Shown in pieces: positions 29,785 through 38,449 of a stretch of 64,000 nt of DNA. Both the position numbers and the translations under genes were made by a program. The notes below the pieces were generated by a model. It worked only from the letters and a program-made list of their open reading frames with translations, made no database searches and had not been told where the DNA came from. Numbering within the stretch: position 1 is the first letter of the stretch; each line of letters begins with the position of its first letter. The stretch is from assembly GCF_001431525.1 (NCBI RefSeq), contig NZ_LDJH01000026.1:1-64000 (forward strand). The letters run 5' to 3'. The stretch comes from Stenotrophomonas koreensis (GTDB taxonomy: Bacteria > Pseudomonadota > Gammaproteobacteria > Xanthomonadales > Xanthomonadaceae).

Positions 29785-30474
29785 TCAGGCCGCGGCAGAA
29801 AAGCGGTAGCCGGCGCCGCGCACGGTCTGCACCATCTCCTGGGCGGCAAACGGCTCCAGGGTCTTGCGCAGGCGGCGGATATGCACATCGATGGTGCGTT
29901 CCTCCACATAGACACTGCCGCCCCAGACGTGATCGAGCAGCTGGCTGCGGCTGTAGACGCGGTCGGGGTGGGTCATGAAGAAGTACAGCAGGCGGTACTC
30001 GGTGGGGCCGATCGGCACCGGGGTGTCGTTGCAGTACACCCGATGGGCGGCGCCATCGATGCGCAGGTTGCCGACGGTGACATTGCCGTCCTCATCTTCC
30101 TGGCGGTTACGCCGCAGCACCGCGCGGATCCGTGCCAGCAGCTCGCGGGCCGAGAACGGCTTGACCACATAGTCATCGACGCCGGCTTCCAGCCCGCCCA
30201 CCCGGTCATTTTCCTCACCGCGCGCGGTCAGCATGATGATCGGGATGTCGCGGGTCAGTGCTTCACGCCGCCAGCGACGGGCCAGCTCCAGCCCGCTGGT
30301 GCCCGGCAGCATCCAATCCAGCAGGATCAGGTCCGGCACCCGTTCGGCGATGGCATTTTGTGCCTGGCGGGCATCTCCGGCATGCACCGGGTCATATTCA
30401 CCGCGGCGCAGGGCGAAGGCCACCATGTCACGGATGGCAGGTTCGTCATCAACGATCAGAATGCGCTTGAGCAC
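29785..30474 (-). CDS. phoB: Phosphate-regulon response regulator
   Basis: A 229-residue OmpR/PhoB-type transcription factor. The receiver domain has ILIVDDEPAI, the phospho-acceptor D in LILLDWMLPG, and DDYVVKPFS. The winged-helix DNA-binding domain has YFMTHPDRVYSRSQLLDHVWG and ERTIDVHIRRLRKTL. It starts at GTG 30474. A three-unit Pho box lies 40-70 bases upstream, so autoregulation is very likely. Confidence 0.97.
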   Translation of the reverse strand: MLKRILIVDDEPAIRDMVAFALRRGEYDPVHAGDARQAQNAIAERVPDLILLDWMLPGTSGLELARRWRREALTRDIPIIMLTARGEENDRVGGLEAGVDDYVVKPFSARELLARIRAVLRRNRQEDEDGNVTVGNLRIDGAAHRVYCNDTPVPIGPTEYRLLYFFMTHPDRVYSRSQLLDHVWGGSVYVEERTIDVHIRRLRKTLEPFAAQEMVQTVRGAGYRFSAAA

Positions 30475-30490
30475 GTTGCACCGGCTGGAT

Positions 30491-30542
30491 ATTTAAGTAA
30501 CCGCCGCCATTTAGCGACAGTTTGGTGACACCACGATGACAG
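30491..30542 (-). promoter_or_regulatory. Pho box with -10 upstream of phoB
   Basis: On the minus strand three PhoB half-sites follow each other at 11-base spacing: CTGTCAT (30542-30536), GTGTCAC (30531-30525) and CTGTCGC (30520-30514), separated by CGTG and CAAA. The E. coli consensus is CTGTCAT-N4-CTGTCAT. A -10-like TTAAAT lies at 30496-30491. It sits between the bepA stop and the phoB start and should couple phoB-phoR-ppk1-ppx to phosphate starvation. Confidence 0.82.
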
Positions 30543-30544
30543 GG

Positions 30545-32191
30545 TCAGCCGTTCGGTTCCAGATCCCGGTCGTAGATACCCTGCCGTTTGCGCTCCAGGA
30601 CCTCCGGGGTGAGGGCCTCGATCCGGGCATCTATGCGCGCCTGGCTGATGTAATCCAGCTGCTGCTGGTGCTTGAGGGTCTGCAGCTGCAGCAGCGCCTG
30701 CTCGGCGCGGCCGCTGAGCCAGCTGGCTTCGGCATGGGCCTCGCCGGCACGTACCGGGTCGCCGGCCAGTTCCCAGGCCCGGGCCAGTTGCCGCTGCAAT
30801 TCCGGGGTGCTCTGGCCATCGCCGGCAAGCGGACGCAGCAACGCCAGCGCCTGTTGTGCGGCAGCGGTACTGCCGCGGGCATTGAGGATCTGGGCATGGG
30901 TCAGTGCCACGGCACGGTTGCCGGGCAGGCGCCGGGCCGCGCGCTGGAGGATGGCATCGGCGCGCTCGGCCTCGCCGGCGCGGGCCCAGGCCTGGGCCAG
31001 TGGCAGCTCGATCCACAACGTGTCCGGGTGTTCCTGCAGCAGGGCCTGCAGGGACAGGGCGATGTCACGCGGATTGCCACCGGCCTGCAGCCGGGCCAGG
31101 GCGACGCCGTGCTGCTGCGCCGGGTCCAGGCCCTCGGCCTGGCGCTTGGCCAGCGCTTCATATTCGGCCAGGGCCGCTGCGGTGGTCGGTGCACTGAGTA
31201 CCCGCAGACGCTCCTGCGCCCAGCGGAACTGGCTGCCCGGGGCTGGGCGCTGGATCTGGCTCAGGTCCATGCTCAGGCCCGGCAGCTCAGGCAGCAGCGA
31301 ACTGCGCTCCAGCTCCGGCAGACGGCCACTTTCAGTCGCTGACGATGGCGGTGGCGGCAGGGCCGGCAGCGCAGGGATCACCAATGGTTGTTCGTTGCGG
31401 ATCTGCTCGGCGCGCTGCTTGGCCTCGCTGATGCGGGTGACATTGACCGGGTGGGTGCGCAGGAACTCCGGTACCTGGTAGCCACCGGTATTGGAGCGGG
31501 TCGCCGCCTCCATGCGCTGGAAGGCGCCGGCCATGGCATCGACGTCGTAGCCGCTGCGCGACAGGGTGCGGATGCCCAGCCGGTCGGCTTCGGATTCATT
31601 GGAGCGGGTGTAGTTGATCTGGCGTTGCTGCATCAGTCCCATCGCGCTGGTGATCGAGGCCATCGTCGCCTCGCCGGCTGAGCTGCCGCCGGCTTGCTGG
31701 GCGGCGATCACCGCGGCCAGCATCCCCAGCAGGATCGGGATCTGGTCGCGCTGCGCCCGTTCGACCCCGCGCAGCACATGCTGCTGGGTCACGTGTGCCA
31801 CTTCGTGGGCCAGCACGGCGGCGACCTCGTCCTCGCGCTCGGCCATCAGCACCAGCCCGGCGTTCATGCCGATATAGCCGCCGAGGGTGGCAAAGGCGTT
31901 GATCTGGCGGTCGCGCAGCATGAAGAAGGTATAGCGCTGCTGCGGCTGTGCCGAGGCCGCCCCCAGTGGGCGGCCGACATCCTCCAGCCACTGGTCGGTC
32001 AGCGGGTCATCCAGCAGGTAGCCGTAGTTGCGCAGCTCGCGCTGGAACATGGCGCCGTATTCGGCCTGCCTGGCCGGGGTCAGCAGCTCGCCGGCCGAGG
32101 AGCCGATGTCCGGCAGGCCCTGTGATTGCGCCAGTGCGCTGGGCAGGCCCAGGCAACAGGTGAGGGCAGTAGCAAGCAGCAGGCGTCGCAC
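30545..32191 (-). CDS. bepA: Periplasmic M48 metalloprotease with TPR repeats (BepA-like)
   Basis: A 548-residue periplasmic protease/chaperone for outer-membrane protein assembly. A signal peptide is followed by an M48 domain with the zinc motif AVLAHEVAHVTQQH and the downstream SNESEADRLG that supplies the third ligand, then GYQVPEFLRTHPVN. The C-terminal about 250 residues form Ala/Leu/Gln-rich TPR-like helical repeats, as in BepA (YfgC). The TPR part distinguishes it from LoiP and YcaL. phoB lies 70 bases downstream, but the Pho box between them points to separate control. Confidence 0.9.
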   Translation of the reverse strand: MRRLLLATALTCCLGLPSALAQSQGLPDIGSSAGELLTPARQAEYGAMFQRELRNYGYLLDDPLTDQWLEDVGRPLGAASAQPQQRYTFFMLRDRQINAFATLGGYIGMNAGLVLMAEREDEVAAVLAHEVAHVTQQHVLRGVERAQRDQIPILLGMLAAVIAAQQAGGSSAGEATMASITSAMGLMQQRQINYTRSNESEADRLGIRTLSRSGYDVDAMAGAFQRMEAATRSNTGGYQVPEFLRTHPVNVTRISEAKQRAEQIRNEQPLVIPALPALPPPPSSATESGRLPELERSSLLPELPGLSMDLSQIQRPAPGSQFRWAQERLRVLSAPTTAAALAEYEALAKRQAEGLDPAQQHGVALARLQAGGNPRDIALSLQALLQEHPDTLWIELPLAQAWARAGEAERADAILQRAARRLPGNRAVALTHAQILNARGSTAAAQQALALLRPLAGDGQSTPELQRQLARAWELAGDPVRAGEAHAEASWLSGRAEQALLQLQTLKHQQQLDYISQARIDARIEALTPEVLERKRQGIYDRDLEPNG

Positions 32192-32343
32192 GATGTTTCA
32201 ACTCCAATCGGTCAAACAAGGGTGCGGCCTTTGCGCCCGCAACGGGTGAAGTGATGGTCAAGACGCAGTTTTCCAGGCTTGGCCATGGTTTTCGGCGCCG
32301 ACCGCTACCATAGTGACACCCATGATCCCCAGGAGTTCCCGCT

Positions 32344-32619
32344 GTGAGTAGCCAGCCGCCCATTACGATTTATTCCACTCTGGTCTGCCCGTACTGCGTG
32401 GCAGCCAAAAACTTCCTGCAGAGCAAGGGGGCGCAGTGGACCGAGGTACGCATCGACCTGGACCCGGAGCAGCGGGAAAAGATGATGGCGCTGACCCGTC
32501 GCACCAGTGTGCCGCAGATTTTCATTGGCGATTTCCATGTCGGTGGTTATGACGACATGATCGCGCTGCACCGTCAGGGCAAGCTGGAGCCGCTGCTGGC
32601 AGGGCAGGCGCCGGCATGA
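32344..32619 (+). CDS. grxC: Glutaredoxin (GrxC type)
   Basis: A 91-residue dithiol glutaredoxin that reduces disulfides with glutathione. The active site is C15-P-Y-C18, followed by TSVPQIFIGDFHVGGYDD, the conserved TVPxxF and GGxDD elements. It starts at GTG 32344 after an AGGAG site. It overlaps the next gene by 4 bases, suggesting a coupled redox pair. Confidence 0.95.
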   Translation: MSSQPPITIYSTLVCPYCVAAKNFLQSKGAQWTEVRIDLDPEQREKMMALTRRTSVPQIFIGDFHVGGYDDMIALHRQGKLEPLLAGQAPA

Positions 32620-33014
32620 GTACCGCAGCAGGGGATGGCCAGAACGACCGCCTGGCCGAGTTCACCGCGTTCCGCAAGCGCATGAACGAGCGCATCCTGG
32701 CCGAGCCCAACCAGGTGGTGCGCCGCTTCTTCGCCCTCGACACCCAGACCTACCAGGCCGGCGCGCTTGATGTGAAGACCAAGGAGCTGCTCGGCCTGGT
32801 CGCCTCGCTGGTGCTGCGCTGTGATGACTGCATCAGTTACCACGTGGCCCAGTGCAAGGAGGCCGGAGTCAGCCGCGAGGAGTTCTTCGAGACCTTTTCC
32901 GTGGGCCTGGTGGTGGGTGGTTCGATCGTGATCCCGCATCTGCGCCGGGCAGTGGACTTCCTGGACCAGCTCGAAGCCGGGGCGCCGGCACCGGCGGTGC
33001 ACGACCACAGCTGA
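32616..33014 (+). CDS. Carboxymuconolactone decarboxylase-family protein (AhpD-like)
   Basis: A 132-residue helical protein with C69-D-D-C72 followed by H76 (RCDDCISYH), the thiol/histidine pattern of AhpD-like peroxidases. The lone proton-transfer residues of true decarboxylases cannot be judged by eye. The ATGA overlap with the glutaredoxin gene makes a redox partnership plausible. Confidence 0.85.
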   Translation: MSTAAGDGQNDRLAEFTAFRKRMNERILAEPNQVVRRFFALDTQTYQAGALDVKTKELLGLVASLVLRCDDCISYHVAQCKEAGVSREEFFETFSVGLVVGGSIVIPHLRRAVDFLDQLEAGAPAPAVHDHS

Positions 33015-33057
33015 ACCTGCGACCAAGGTCGGTTTGGGTCAAACCGGCCGGATCGGG

Positions 33058-33116
33058 CATAATTGTCAACTGAAACCGCTTTTGCGGCCCCTTGCCTGCC
33101 GTGGTCGGCGGCAAGG
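33058..33116 (+). promoter_or_regulatory. icd leader: -10-like box and stable hairpin
   Basis: CATAAT (33058-33063), with a possible -35 TTGGGT 18 bases upstream, precedes a leader containing a hairpin. CCTTGCC-T-GCCG (33090-33101), loop TGGT, and CGGC-GGCAAGG (33106-33116) pair except for one bulged T. The gene starts 35 bases later. Regulation by the hairpin is speculative. Confidence 0.4.
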
Positions 33117-33150
33117 GCGCATTTCCTTCCCCGTTTCGGAAAATCCAACA

Positions 33151-34155
33151 ATGACCCAGACAATCACCGTTATCCGTGGCGACGGCATCGGCCCGGAAAT
33201 CATGGATGCCACCCTGTTCATCCTCGACAAGCTGGGCGCTGGCCTGCAGTACGAAGAAGCCGACGCCGGTGTGGTTGCTCTGGAAAAGCACGGTGACCTG
33301 ATGCCGCAGGTGACCCTGGACTCGATCGCCCGCAACAAGGTGGTGCTGAAGTCGCCGCTGACCACCCCGGTCGGTGGTGGTTTCACCTCGATCAACGTCT
33401 CGCTGCGCCGTCACTTCGACCTGTACGCCAACGTGCGTCCGGTGGTGTCCTTCCCGAACACCAAGTCGCGCTACGAAAACATCGACATGATCACGGTGCG
33501 TGAAAACACCGAAGGCGCCTACATCTCCGAAGGCCAGGAAGTCTCGGCTGACGGCGAGACCGCCGTGTCGATCACCCGCGTGACCCGCAAGGGCTCCGAG
33601 CGCGTCGTGCGCTACGCCTTCGAGCTGGCCAAGGCCAACGGCCGCAAGAAGGTCACTGCGGTGCACAAGGCCAACATCATCAAGTCGACCTCGGGCCTGT
33701 TCCTGAAGGTGGCGCGTGAAGTGGCTGCCGAGTACCCGGAAATCGAATTCCAGGAAATGATCGTCGACAACGCCTGCATGCAGCTGGTGATGCGCCCGGA
33801 ACAGTTCGACGTGGTCGTGACCACCAACCTGTTCGGCGACATCCTGTCTGACCTGTGTGCCGGCCTGGTCGGCGGCCTGGGCCTGGCCCCGGGTGCCAAC
33901 ATCGGCAAGGACGCGGCGATCTTCGAAGCCGTCCACGGCACCGCCCCGGACATCGCCGGCCAGGGCAAGGCCAACCCGTGCGCCCTGCTGCTGGCAGCGG
34001 TGCAGATGCTCGAGCACATCGGCCAGCAGGCCAATGCCGAGCGTCTGCGCAAGGCGATCATTGCCACCATGGAAGCCAAGGACTCGCTGACCGGCGACCT
34101 CGGTGGCACCGGTTCGACCATGGACTTTGCCAAGGCCATCGCCAGCCGCCTGTAA
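33151..34155 (+). CDS. icd: Isocitrate dehydrogenase, NAD-type (isopropylmalate-dehydrogenase-like size)
   Basis: A 334-residue beta-decarboxylating dehydrogenase of the TCA cycle. IRGDGIGPEI opens the protein, and TPVGGGFTSINVSLRRHFDLYANVRP is the substrate-binding region with the Ser and Arg residues of isocitrate enzymes. VRENTEGAY, DNACMQLV and AVHGTAPDIAGQGKANP follow. The short length and the NAD-binding loop type fit the NAD-dependent enzyme of xanthomonads rather than the about 416-residue NADP enzyme. The start is ATG 33151; a longer frame upstream runs through the leader. Confidence 0.9.
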   Translation: MTQTITVIRGDGIGPEIMDATLFILDKLGAGLQYEEADAGVVALEKHGDLMPQVTLDSIARNKVVLKSPLTTPVGGGFTSINVSLRRHFDLYANVRPVVSFPNTKSRYENIDMITVRENTEGAYISEGQEVSADGETAVSITRVTRKGSERVVRYAFELAKANGRKKVTAVHKANIIKSTSGLFLKVAREVAAEYPEIEFQEMIVDNACMQLVMRPEQFDVVVTTNLFGDILSDLCAGLVGGLGLAPGANIGKDAAIFEAVHGTAPDIAGQGKANPCALLLAAVQMLEHIGQQANAERLRKAIIATMEAKDSLTGDLGGTGSTMDFAKAIASRL

Positions 34156-34179
34156 CCGGCTGCTGACCCTGCCAGGTTA

Positions 34180-34212
34180 CGAAGGGGCGCCGCGAGGCGC
34201 CCCTTCGTTTTG
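34180..34212 (+). terminator. Rho-independent terminator of icd
   Basis: CGAAGGGGCGCC (34180-34191), loop GCGA, GGCGCCCCTTCG (34196-34207), TTTTG. Confidence 0.88.
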
Positions 34213-34360
34213 TCGGCGATTCCTTTTCTCATCCGTTGTCCGTCGCTGTGACAGGTCGTTTACGGCGGGGAGGGTGGGCGCCGGGCGGCGCCTGCCAGCT
34301 CGGGCACTCGGGTGCTGTGGGCTGAGGGCCCGGTCCCGGGCAGGAAATTTACTTCTCGTA

Positions 34361-34390
34361 AAAGACAAGGGCGCCTTGCGGCGCCCTTGT
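34361..34390 (-). terminator. Terminator of the YccA-family gene
   Basis: ACAAGGGCGCC (34365-34375), loop TTGC, GGCGCCCTTGT (34380-34390). Read on the minus strand, the stem is followed by CTTTTA. It lies 29 bases past the stop. Confidence 0.78.
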
Positions 34391-34418
34391 TGATGCTGCC
34401 GGCCTGACGCTGCCGGCG

Positions 34419-35180
34419 TCAGTCGCGTGACTGCAGCTTGGAGAGCAGGCGCAGGAATTCCAGGTACAGCCAGACCAGGGTGACCATCAGGCCGAAGGCG
34501 GCATACCACTCCATGTACTTCGGTGCCCCGGCGTCCACCCCGGATTCGATGAAGTCAAAGTCCAGTACCAGGTTCAACGCGGCAATGACCACGACGAACA
34601 GGCTGAAGCCAATCCCGATCAGGCCGGATTCGTGGATATAGGGGATGTTGATGTCAAAAAAGCCCAGCACGATGGTGGCCAGGTAGACCAGGGCAATGCC
34701 GCCGGTGGCAGCGACCACGCCGAGCTTGAAGTTCTCGGTGGCGCGGATCAGGCCGGAGCGGTAGGCCGCCAGCAGGGCCAGCAGCGTGCCGAAGGTCAGG
34801 ATCACCGCCTGCAGCACGATGCCGTCAAAACGGGCTTCGTACATGGCCGAGACCGTGCCCAGGAAAAGCCCCTCCACCAGCGCATAGAGCGGCGCGGTGA
34901 CCGGGGCCCATTGCTGTTTGAAGATCGTGATCAGGGCCAGGATCAGGCCGCCAATCAGGCCGCCGTACAGGTACAGCGTGGCCGCTGGCAGCAGCTGGCC
35001 AGTGGCATCAAAGCTGGCATGCCAGGAAAAAGCAGCCGTGAGAACGGCAAGCAACAGCAGCAGGCCGGTCTTGTTGACGGTGCCATTCAGGCTCATCGCC
35101 TGGGCGTTGCGGCCGACGACAGTGCCGCTGTGCAGGTCCAGGAAAGTGTCTTCCTTCAGTGCGGGGTTGCCACTACGCAT
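34419..35180 (-). CDS. Bax inhibitor-1 / YccA family membrane protein
   Basis: A 253-residue inner-membrane protein with about seven hydrophobic helices (GLLLLLAVLTAAFSW, LYGGLIGGLILALI, LVEGLFLGTVSAMY, AVILTFGTLLALLAAY, GGIALVYLATIVLGF, GIGFSLFVVVIAALNLVLDFDFI, and a last one near the end). The ALNLVLDFDFIE segment is a hallmark of the family, which includes E. coli YccA, a modulator of FtsH. The hydrophilic N terminus of about 30 residues is typical of this subgroup. Confidence 0.9.
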   Translation of the reverse strand: MRSGNPALKEDTFLDLHSGTVVGRNAQAMSLNGTVNKTGLLLLLAVLTAAFSWHASFDATGQLLPAATLYLYGGLIGGLILALITIFKQQWAPVTAPLYALVEGLFLGTVSAMYEARFDGIVLQAVILTFGTLLALLAAYRSGLIRATENFKLGVVAATGGIALVYLATIVLGFFDINIPYIHESGLIGIGFSLFVVVIAALNLVLDFDFIESGVDAGAPKYMEWYAAFGLMVTLVWLYLEFLRLLSKLQSRD

Positions 35181-35263
35181 AGTGCCTCAATGTGATTGAG
35201 CAGGTGCTGCAGTTCCAAGGCTCCCGCAAGCTTAGCCGAGTTTGGCTTGTGTGAAAAAAACCG

Positions 35264-35292
35264 TTGACAGGCGGCAGGGGGAACGACACAAT
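35264..35292 (+). promoter_or_regulatory. Sigma-70 promoter of the Pro-Arg-His tRNA group
   Basis: A perfect -35 TTGACA (35264-35269), 17-base spacer, and -10-like CACAAT (35287-35292), about 40 bases before tRNA-Pro. Confidence 0.75.
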
Positions 35293-35330
35293 AGCCGCTC
35301 TTCGGGGGATGACCTCGGGGGATTTACCGC

Positions 35331-35407
35331 CGGGGTATAGCGCAGTCTGGTAGCGCGCCTGCTTTGGGAGCAGGATGTCGGGGGTTCGAATCCCTCTACC
35401 CCGACCA
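35331..35407 (+). tRNA. tRNA-Pro (TGG)
   Basis: 77 bases including encoded CCA. The CGGGGTA/TACCCCG acceptor stem closes, and the anticodon loop TTTGGGA gives TGG. Confidence 0.97.
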
Positions 35408-35452
35408 ATTCGCCATCTTTTCGGGTGTGAGTTGGCTGCGACATCCAGAAGG

Positions 35453-35529
35453 GCGCCCGTAGCTCAACTGGATAGAGCACCGGCCTTCTAAGCCGGCGGT
35501 TACAGGTTCGATTCCTGTCGGGCGCACCA
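35453..35529 (+). tRNA. tRNA-Arg (TCT)
   Basis: 77 bases with CCA. Acceptor GCGCCCG pairs with CGGGCGC, and anticodon TCT lies in CTTCTAA. Confidence 0.97.
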
Positions 35530-35565
35530 GTTCTGGTTGTACGCGGCGGGGACAAAAATTCAATG

Positions 35566-35642
35566 GTGGCTGTAGCTCAGTTGGTTAGAGTACCGGATTG
35601 TGATTCCGGTGGTCGGGGGTTCGAATCCCCTCAGCCACCCCA
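35566..35642 (+). tRNA. tRNA-His (GTG)
   Basis: 77 bases. Acceptor GTGGCTG/CAGCCAC, anticodon GTG. A G precedes base 1 (35565) and faces C73, the tRNA-His G-1 identity element. Confidence 0.97.
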
Positions 35643-35679
35643 TTGTTTCAAGTGGTTCTGAATTATTCAGGGTCATGGC

Positions 35680-35707
35680 TTGCAAAGGCCAAAGAGTTCA
35701 CTATAAT
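35680..35707 (+). promoter_or_regulatory. Sigma-70 promoter of tRNA-Lys copy 1
   Basis: -35 TTGCAA (35680-35685), 16-base spacer, consensus -10 TATAAT (35702-35707). The tRNA begins 18 bases after the -10. Confidence 0.8.
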
Positions 35708-35724
35708 GTGACTCGCATGTTTCA

Positions 35725-35800
35725 GGGCTGTTAGCTCAGTTGGTAGAGCAGTTGACTCTTAATCAATAGGTCCAAGGTTCGAATCCTTGACAGCCCACCA
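35725..35800 (+). tRNA. tRNA-Lys (CTT), copy 1
   Basis: 76 bases with CCA. Acceptor GGGCTGT/ACAGCCC, anticodon loop CTCTTAA giving CTT. Confidence 0.97.
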
Positions 35801-35805
35801 AACAA

Positions 35806-35835
35806 GAAGCCATTCGCCAGACGAATGGCTTTTTA
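35806..35835 (+). terminator. Terminator after tRNA-Lys copy 1
   Basis: AGCCATTCG (35808-35816), loop CCAGA, CGAATGGCT (35822-35830), TTTT. Confidence 0.85.
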
Positions 35836-35912
35836 CATCCGCAAGAATGGCCCGCTTTTTGAAGGCGGGCGCCTGATCCGCAGAGGTATTGACTTGGCGG
35901 GTCAAGATTTCA

Positions 35913-35988
35913 GGGCTGTTAGCTCAGTTGGTAGAGCAGTTGACTCTTAATCAATAGGTCCAAGGTTCGAATCCTTGACAGCCCACCA
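35913..35988 (+). tRNA. tRNA-Lys (CTT), copy 2
   Basis: Identical in sequence to the copy at 35725-35800. Both are preceded by TTTCA, suggesting local duplication. Confidence 0.97.
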
Positions 35989-35995
35989 AGACCAA

Positions 35996-36023
35996 GGCAT
36001 CTGCATCGAGCAGATGCCTTTTT
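35996..36023 (+). terminator. Terminator after tRNA-Lys copy 2
   Basis: GGCATCTGC (35996-36004), loop ATCGA, GCAGATGCC (36010-36018), TTTTT. Confidence 0.88.
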
Positions 36024-36063
36024 CTTTGCCAGTGAAGCTGCGACAATGCGGCCCCTCGCAGTT

Positions 36064-36148
36064 GCGAAAGTGGCGGAATTGGTAGACGCCCTGGATTTAG
36101 GTTCCAGTGTCGCAAGACGTGGGGGTTCGAGTCCCCCCTTTCGCACCA
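36064..36148 (+). tRNA. tRNA-Leu (TAG)
   Basis: 85 bases with long variable arm and CCA. Acceptor GCGAAAG/CTTTCGC; the anticodon stem CTGGA/TCCAG encloses TTTAGGT, giving TAG. Confidence 0.97.
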
Positions 36149-36321
36149 GTCCCAGGCCCGTCACGGCCTTGTTGAAGTCGGGCACGTTGCCCGCTGGCGG
36201 CCAGCGGCGTTATACGCCAAACTACAGGGCTGTGAAGGGTTTTACTGATTCCCTTCGTCTTTAAACCGTTTCTCTTCCACATCGAGCCGGCGGCAGAGAG
36301 CTGCCGGTGGCAGGAGTCAAC

Positions 36322-37617
36322 ATGCAAGCTTCGATTGAAACCACCGGCACGCTGGAGCGCCGCCTGTCCATCACCCTGCCGGAAGACCGCCTGCAGTCCC
36401 TGGTTGCTGGTCGACTGGCCGAAATCGGCCGCAATGTGCGCATCAAGGGCTTCCGCCCGGGCAAGGTGCCGGCCAAGGTGGTTGAGCAGCGTTTTGGCGC
36501 ACAGGTTCGCGGTGAGGCAATCGAAGGCCTGTTGCGTGAAAGTTTTGATTCGGCCATCCGCAGCAATGAGCTGCGGGTTGCCGGCATGCCGCGTATCGAG
36601 AAGGCTGGCGAAAGCGAGCTGGAGTTTGTTGCCACGGTTGACCTGGTTCCCGAATTCGGTGAGATCGATGTCAGCAAGTTGACCGTTGTGCGGGATGTTG
36701 CCGAGATCACCGATGCCGATATCGAGCAGATGATCGAAAACCTGCGCCTGCAGCGTCGCAGCTTTGTCCCGGTCAGCCGTGCAGCAAAGGAAGGCGACCT
36801 GGTTGCGGTGGAGACCTTCTCGGTCGTTGATGGCGAGCGTCTGCCTGCCGAGGGTGCCGAAAAGGGCCAGGTGTTGATCGGTGGCGGAATGATGTTCGCT
36901 CCGATCGAGCAGGCCCTGGTGGGTCTTGCCAAGGGTGAGGAAAAGACCCTGGATGTCGATTTCCCGGCTGACTGGCGGGTAGCCCAGCTGGCAGGCAAGA
37001 CCGCCCAGGTCACTGTCAAGGCAGTCGATGTGGCCGAAGCCGTGCTGCCGGAAGTCGATGCCGAGTTCATCAAGAGCTTTGGCGTGAAGGGCGGCGATGT
37101 CGAGCAGTTCCGCGCCGATATCCGTACCAACCTGCAGCGCGAGCTCAAGGGTGCGCTGATGAACCGTCTGCGTCGTGAAGTCGGCGAACAGCTGATTGCC
37201 GCGTATGCGCACATCGAGCTGCCGGCGCGCCTGGTCGAGAACGAGGCCCGCAATATGCTGGCCCAGCAGCTTGAGCAGATCCGTCGCCAGGGTGGCAACC
37301 CGGGCGAGATCCCGGCCGATGCGCACAACGGCTTCATGGACGCGGCCCGCAAGCGCGTGTTGGTGGGGCTGCTGGTTGGTGAAATCGCACGTCTGAACCA
37401 GCTGCGCCTGGAGCCTGCCCGTCTGAATGAAACCCTGAACCTGATCGCCTCGACCTATGAAGAGCCGGAGCAGGTGGTTGAGATGTATCGCAAGGACCCC
37501 CAGATGATGCAGAACCTGCAGGGCCGTGTGATGGAAGAGCAGGTCATCGACTGGATTGCCGAGCGCGCGCAGCACACCGAGCGCAGCCTGAGCTTCCAGG
37601 AAGCGATCCGCCCGTAA
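36322..37617 (+). CDS. tig: Trigger factor
   Basis: A 431-residue ribosome-associated chaperone and prolyl isomerase. The N-terminal ribosome-binding part ends in the signature [16 protein letters not shown]. An FKBP-type middle domain ([15 protein letters not shown]...[28 protein letters not shown]) and a long helical C domain follow. ATG 36322 has GGAG 8 bases upstream; the in-frame GTG at 36307 is less likely. It is first in the tig-clpP-clpX-lon-hupB block. Confidence 0.97.
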   Translation: MQASIETTGTLERRLSITLPEDRLQSLVAGRLAEIGRNVRIKGFRPGKVPAKVVEQRFGAQVRGEAIEGLLRESFDSAIRSNELRVAGMPRIEKAGESELEFVATVDLVPEFGEIDVSKLTVVRDVAEITDADIEQMIENLRLQRRSFVPVSRAAKEGDLVAVETFSVVDGERLPAEGAEKGQVLIGGGMMFAPIEQALVGLAKGEEKTLDVDFPADWRVAQLAGKTAQVTVKAVDVAEAVLPEVDAEFIKSFGVKGGDVEQFRADIRTNLQRELKGALMNRLRREVGEQLIAAYAHIELPARLVENEARNMLAQQLEQIRRQGGNPGEIPADAHNGFMDAARKRVLVGLLVGEIARLNQLRLEPARLNETLNLIASTYEEPEQVVEMYRKDPQMMQNLQGRVMEEQVIDWIAERAQHTERSLSFQEAIRP

Positions 37618-37693
37618 CACTGGCCAGCACAAACGGCCAACGCCCCCGCGCCCGATGGCGTGGGGCGATTCCTTCAGATACAGGTGCCCGTGA

Positions 37694-38320
37694 ATGGACA
37701 ACCGAACCAAAGCCTTGAACCTGGTTCCGATGGTGGTCGAACAGACCGCTCGTGGAGAGCGTTCGTACGACATCTACTCGCGTTTGCTCAAGGAGCGCCT
37801 GATCTTTCTGGTCGGCCCGATTGACGACCATATGGCCAACCTGGTGGTGGCGCAGCTGCTGTTTCTGGAAGCAGAAAATCCGGAAAAAGACATCAGCATC
37901 TACATCAACTCGCCTGGTGGCGTGGTTACCGCCGGTATGGCCATCTACGACACCATGCAGTACATCCGCCCGGATGTGAGCACCATCTGTGTCGGCCAGG
38001 CCTGTTCGATGGGCGCGCTGTTGCTGGCTTCCGGTGCGGCGGGCAAGCGGTTTGCACTGCCCAATTCGCGGGTGATGATCCACCAGCCGCTGGGCGGCTA
38101 CCAGGGCCAGGCGACCGACATCGATATCCATGCCCGTGAGATCCTGACCCTGCGCTCACGCCTGAACGAAGTGCTGGCCAAGCACGCCGGGCAGGGCCTG
38201 GAGACCATCGCACGCGATACCGAGCGCGACAATTTCAAGAGTGCCTTCGAGGCGCAGGCCTATGGCCTGGTCGACCAGGTACTGGAACGTCGCCCCGAGG
38301 AATCGATCCAGCCGGTGTAA
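37694..38320 (+). CDS. clpP: ATP-dependent Clp protease proteolytic subunit
   Basis: A 208-residue serine peptidase that forms the tetradecameric chamber served by ClpX and ClpA. The catalytic triad fits S105 ([10 protein letters not shown]), H130 (MIHQPLGG) and D179 (RDTERDNF), with the same spacing as in E. coli ClpP. The short N-terminal segment before LVPMVVEQT is a usual propeptide. clpX follows after a 129-base gap with a hairpin. Confidence 0.98.
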   Translation: MDNRTKALNLVPMVVEQTARGERSYDIYSRLLKERLIFLVGPIDDHMANLVVAQLLFLEAENPEKDISIYINSPGGVVTAGMAIYDTMQYIRPDVSTICVGQACSMGALLLASGAAGKRFALPNSRVMIHQPLGGYQGQATDIDIHAREILTLRSRLNEVLAKHAGQGLETIARDTERDNFKSAFEAQAYGLVDQVLERRPEESIQPV

Positions 38321-38449
38321 ACACTTGGCAAGTGATTGAAAATAAAGTGGTAAAGGCAGGGTCGGGGTAGGGCGGGAGTCCTCCCGGCCCTGTGCTATTC
38401 TCGAACATATACCTCTGCATCTTGCAGGGAGCAACTGGATAAGCGAAGC

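Noticed and set aside
35232-35555. Minus-strand open frame overlapping tRNA-Pro and tRNA-Arg, with text such as DRNRTCNRRLRRP and GFEPPTSCSQS
   Set aside because: It is the antisense translation of tRNA genes, a well-known false protein. The tRNAs fold perfectly on the plus strand.
35919-36185. Minus-strand frame over tRNA-Lys copy 2 and tRNA-Leu
   Set aside because: Antisense to tRNA genes, with no other coding evidence.
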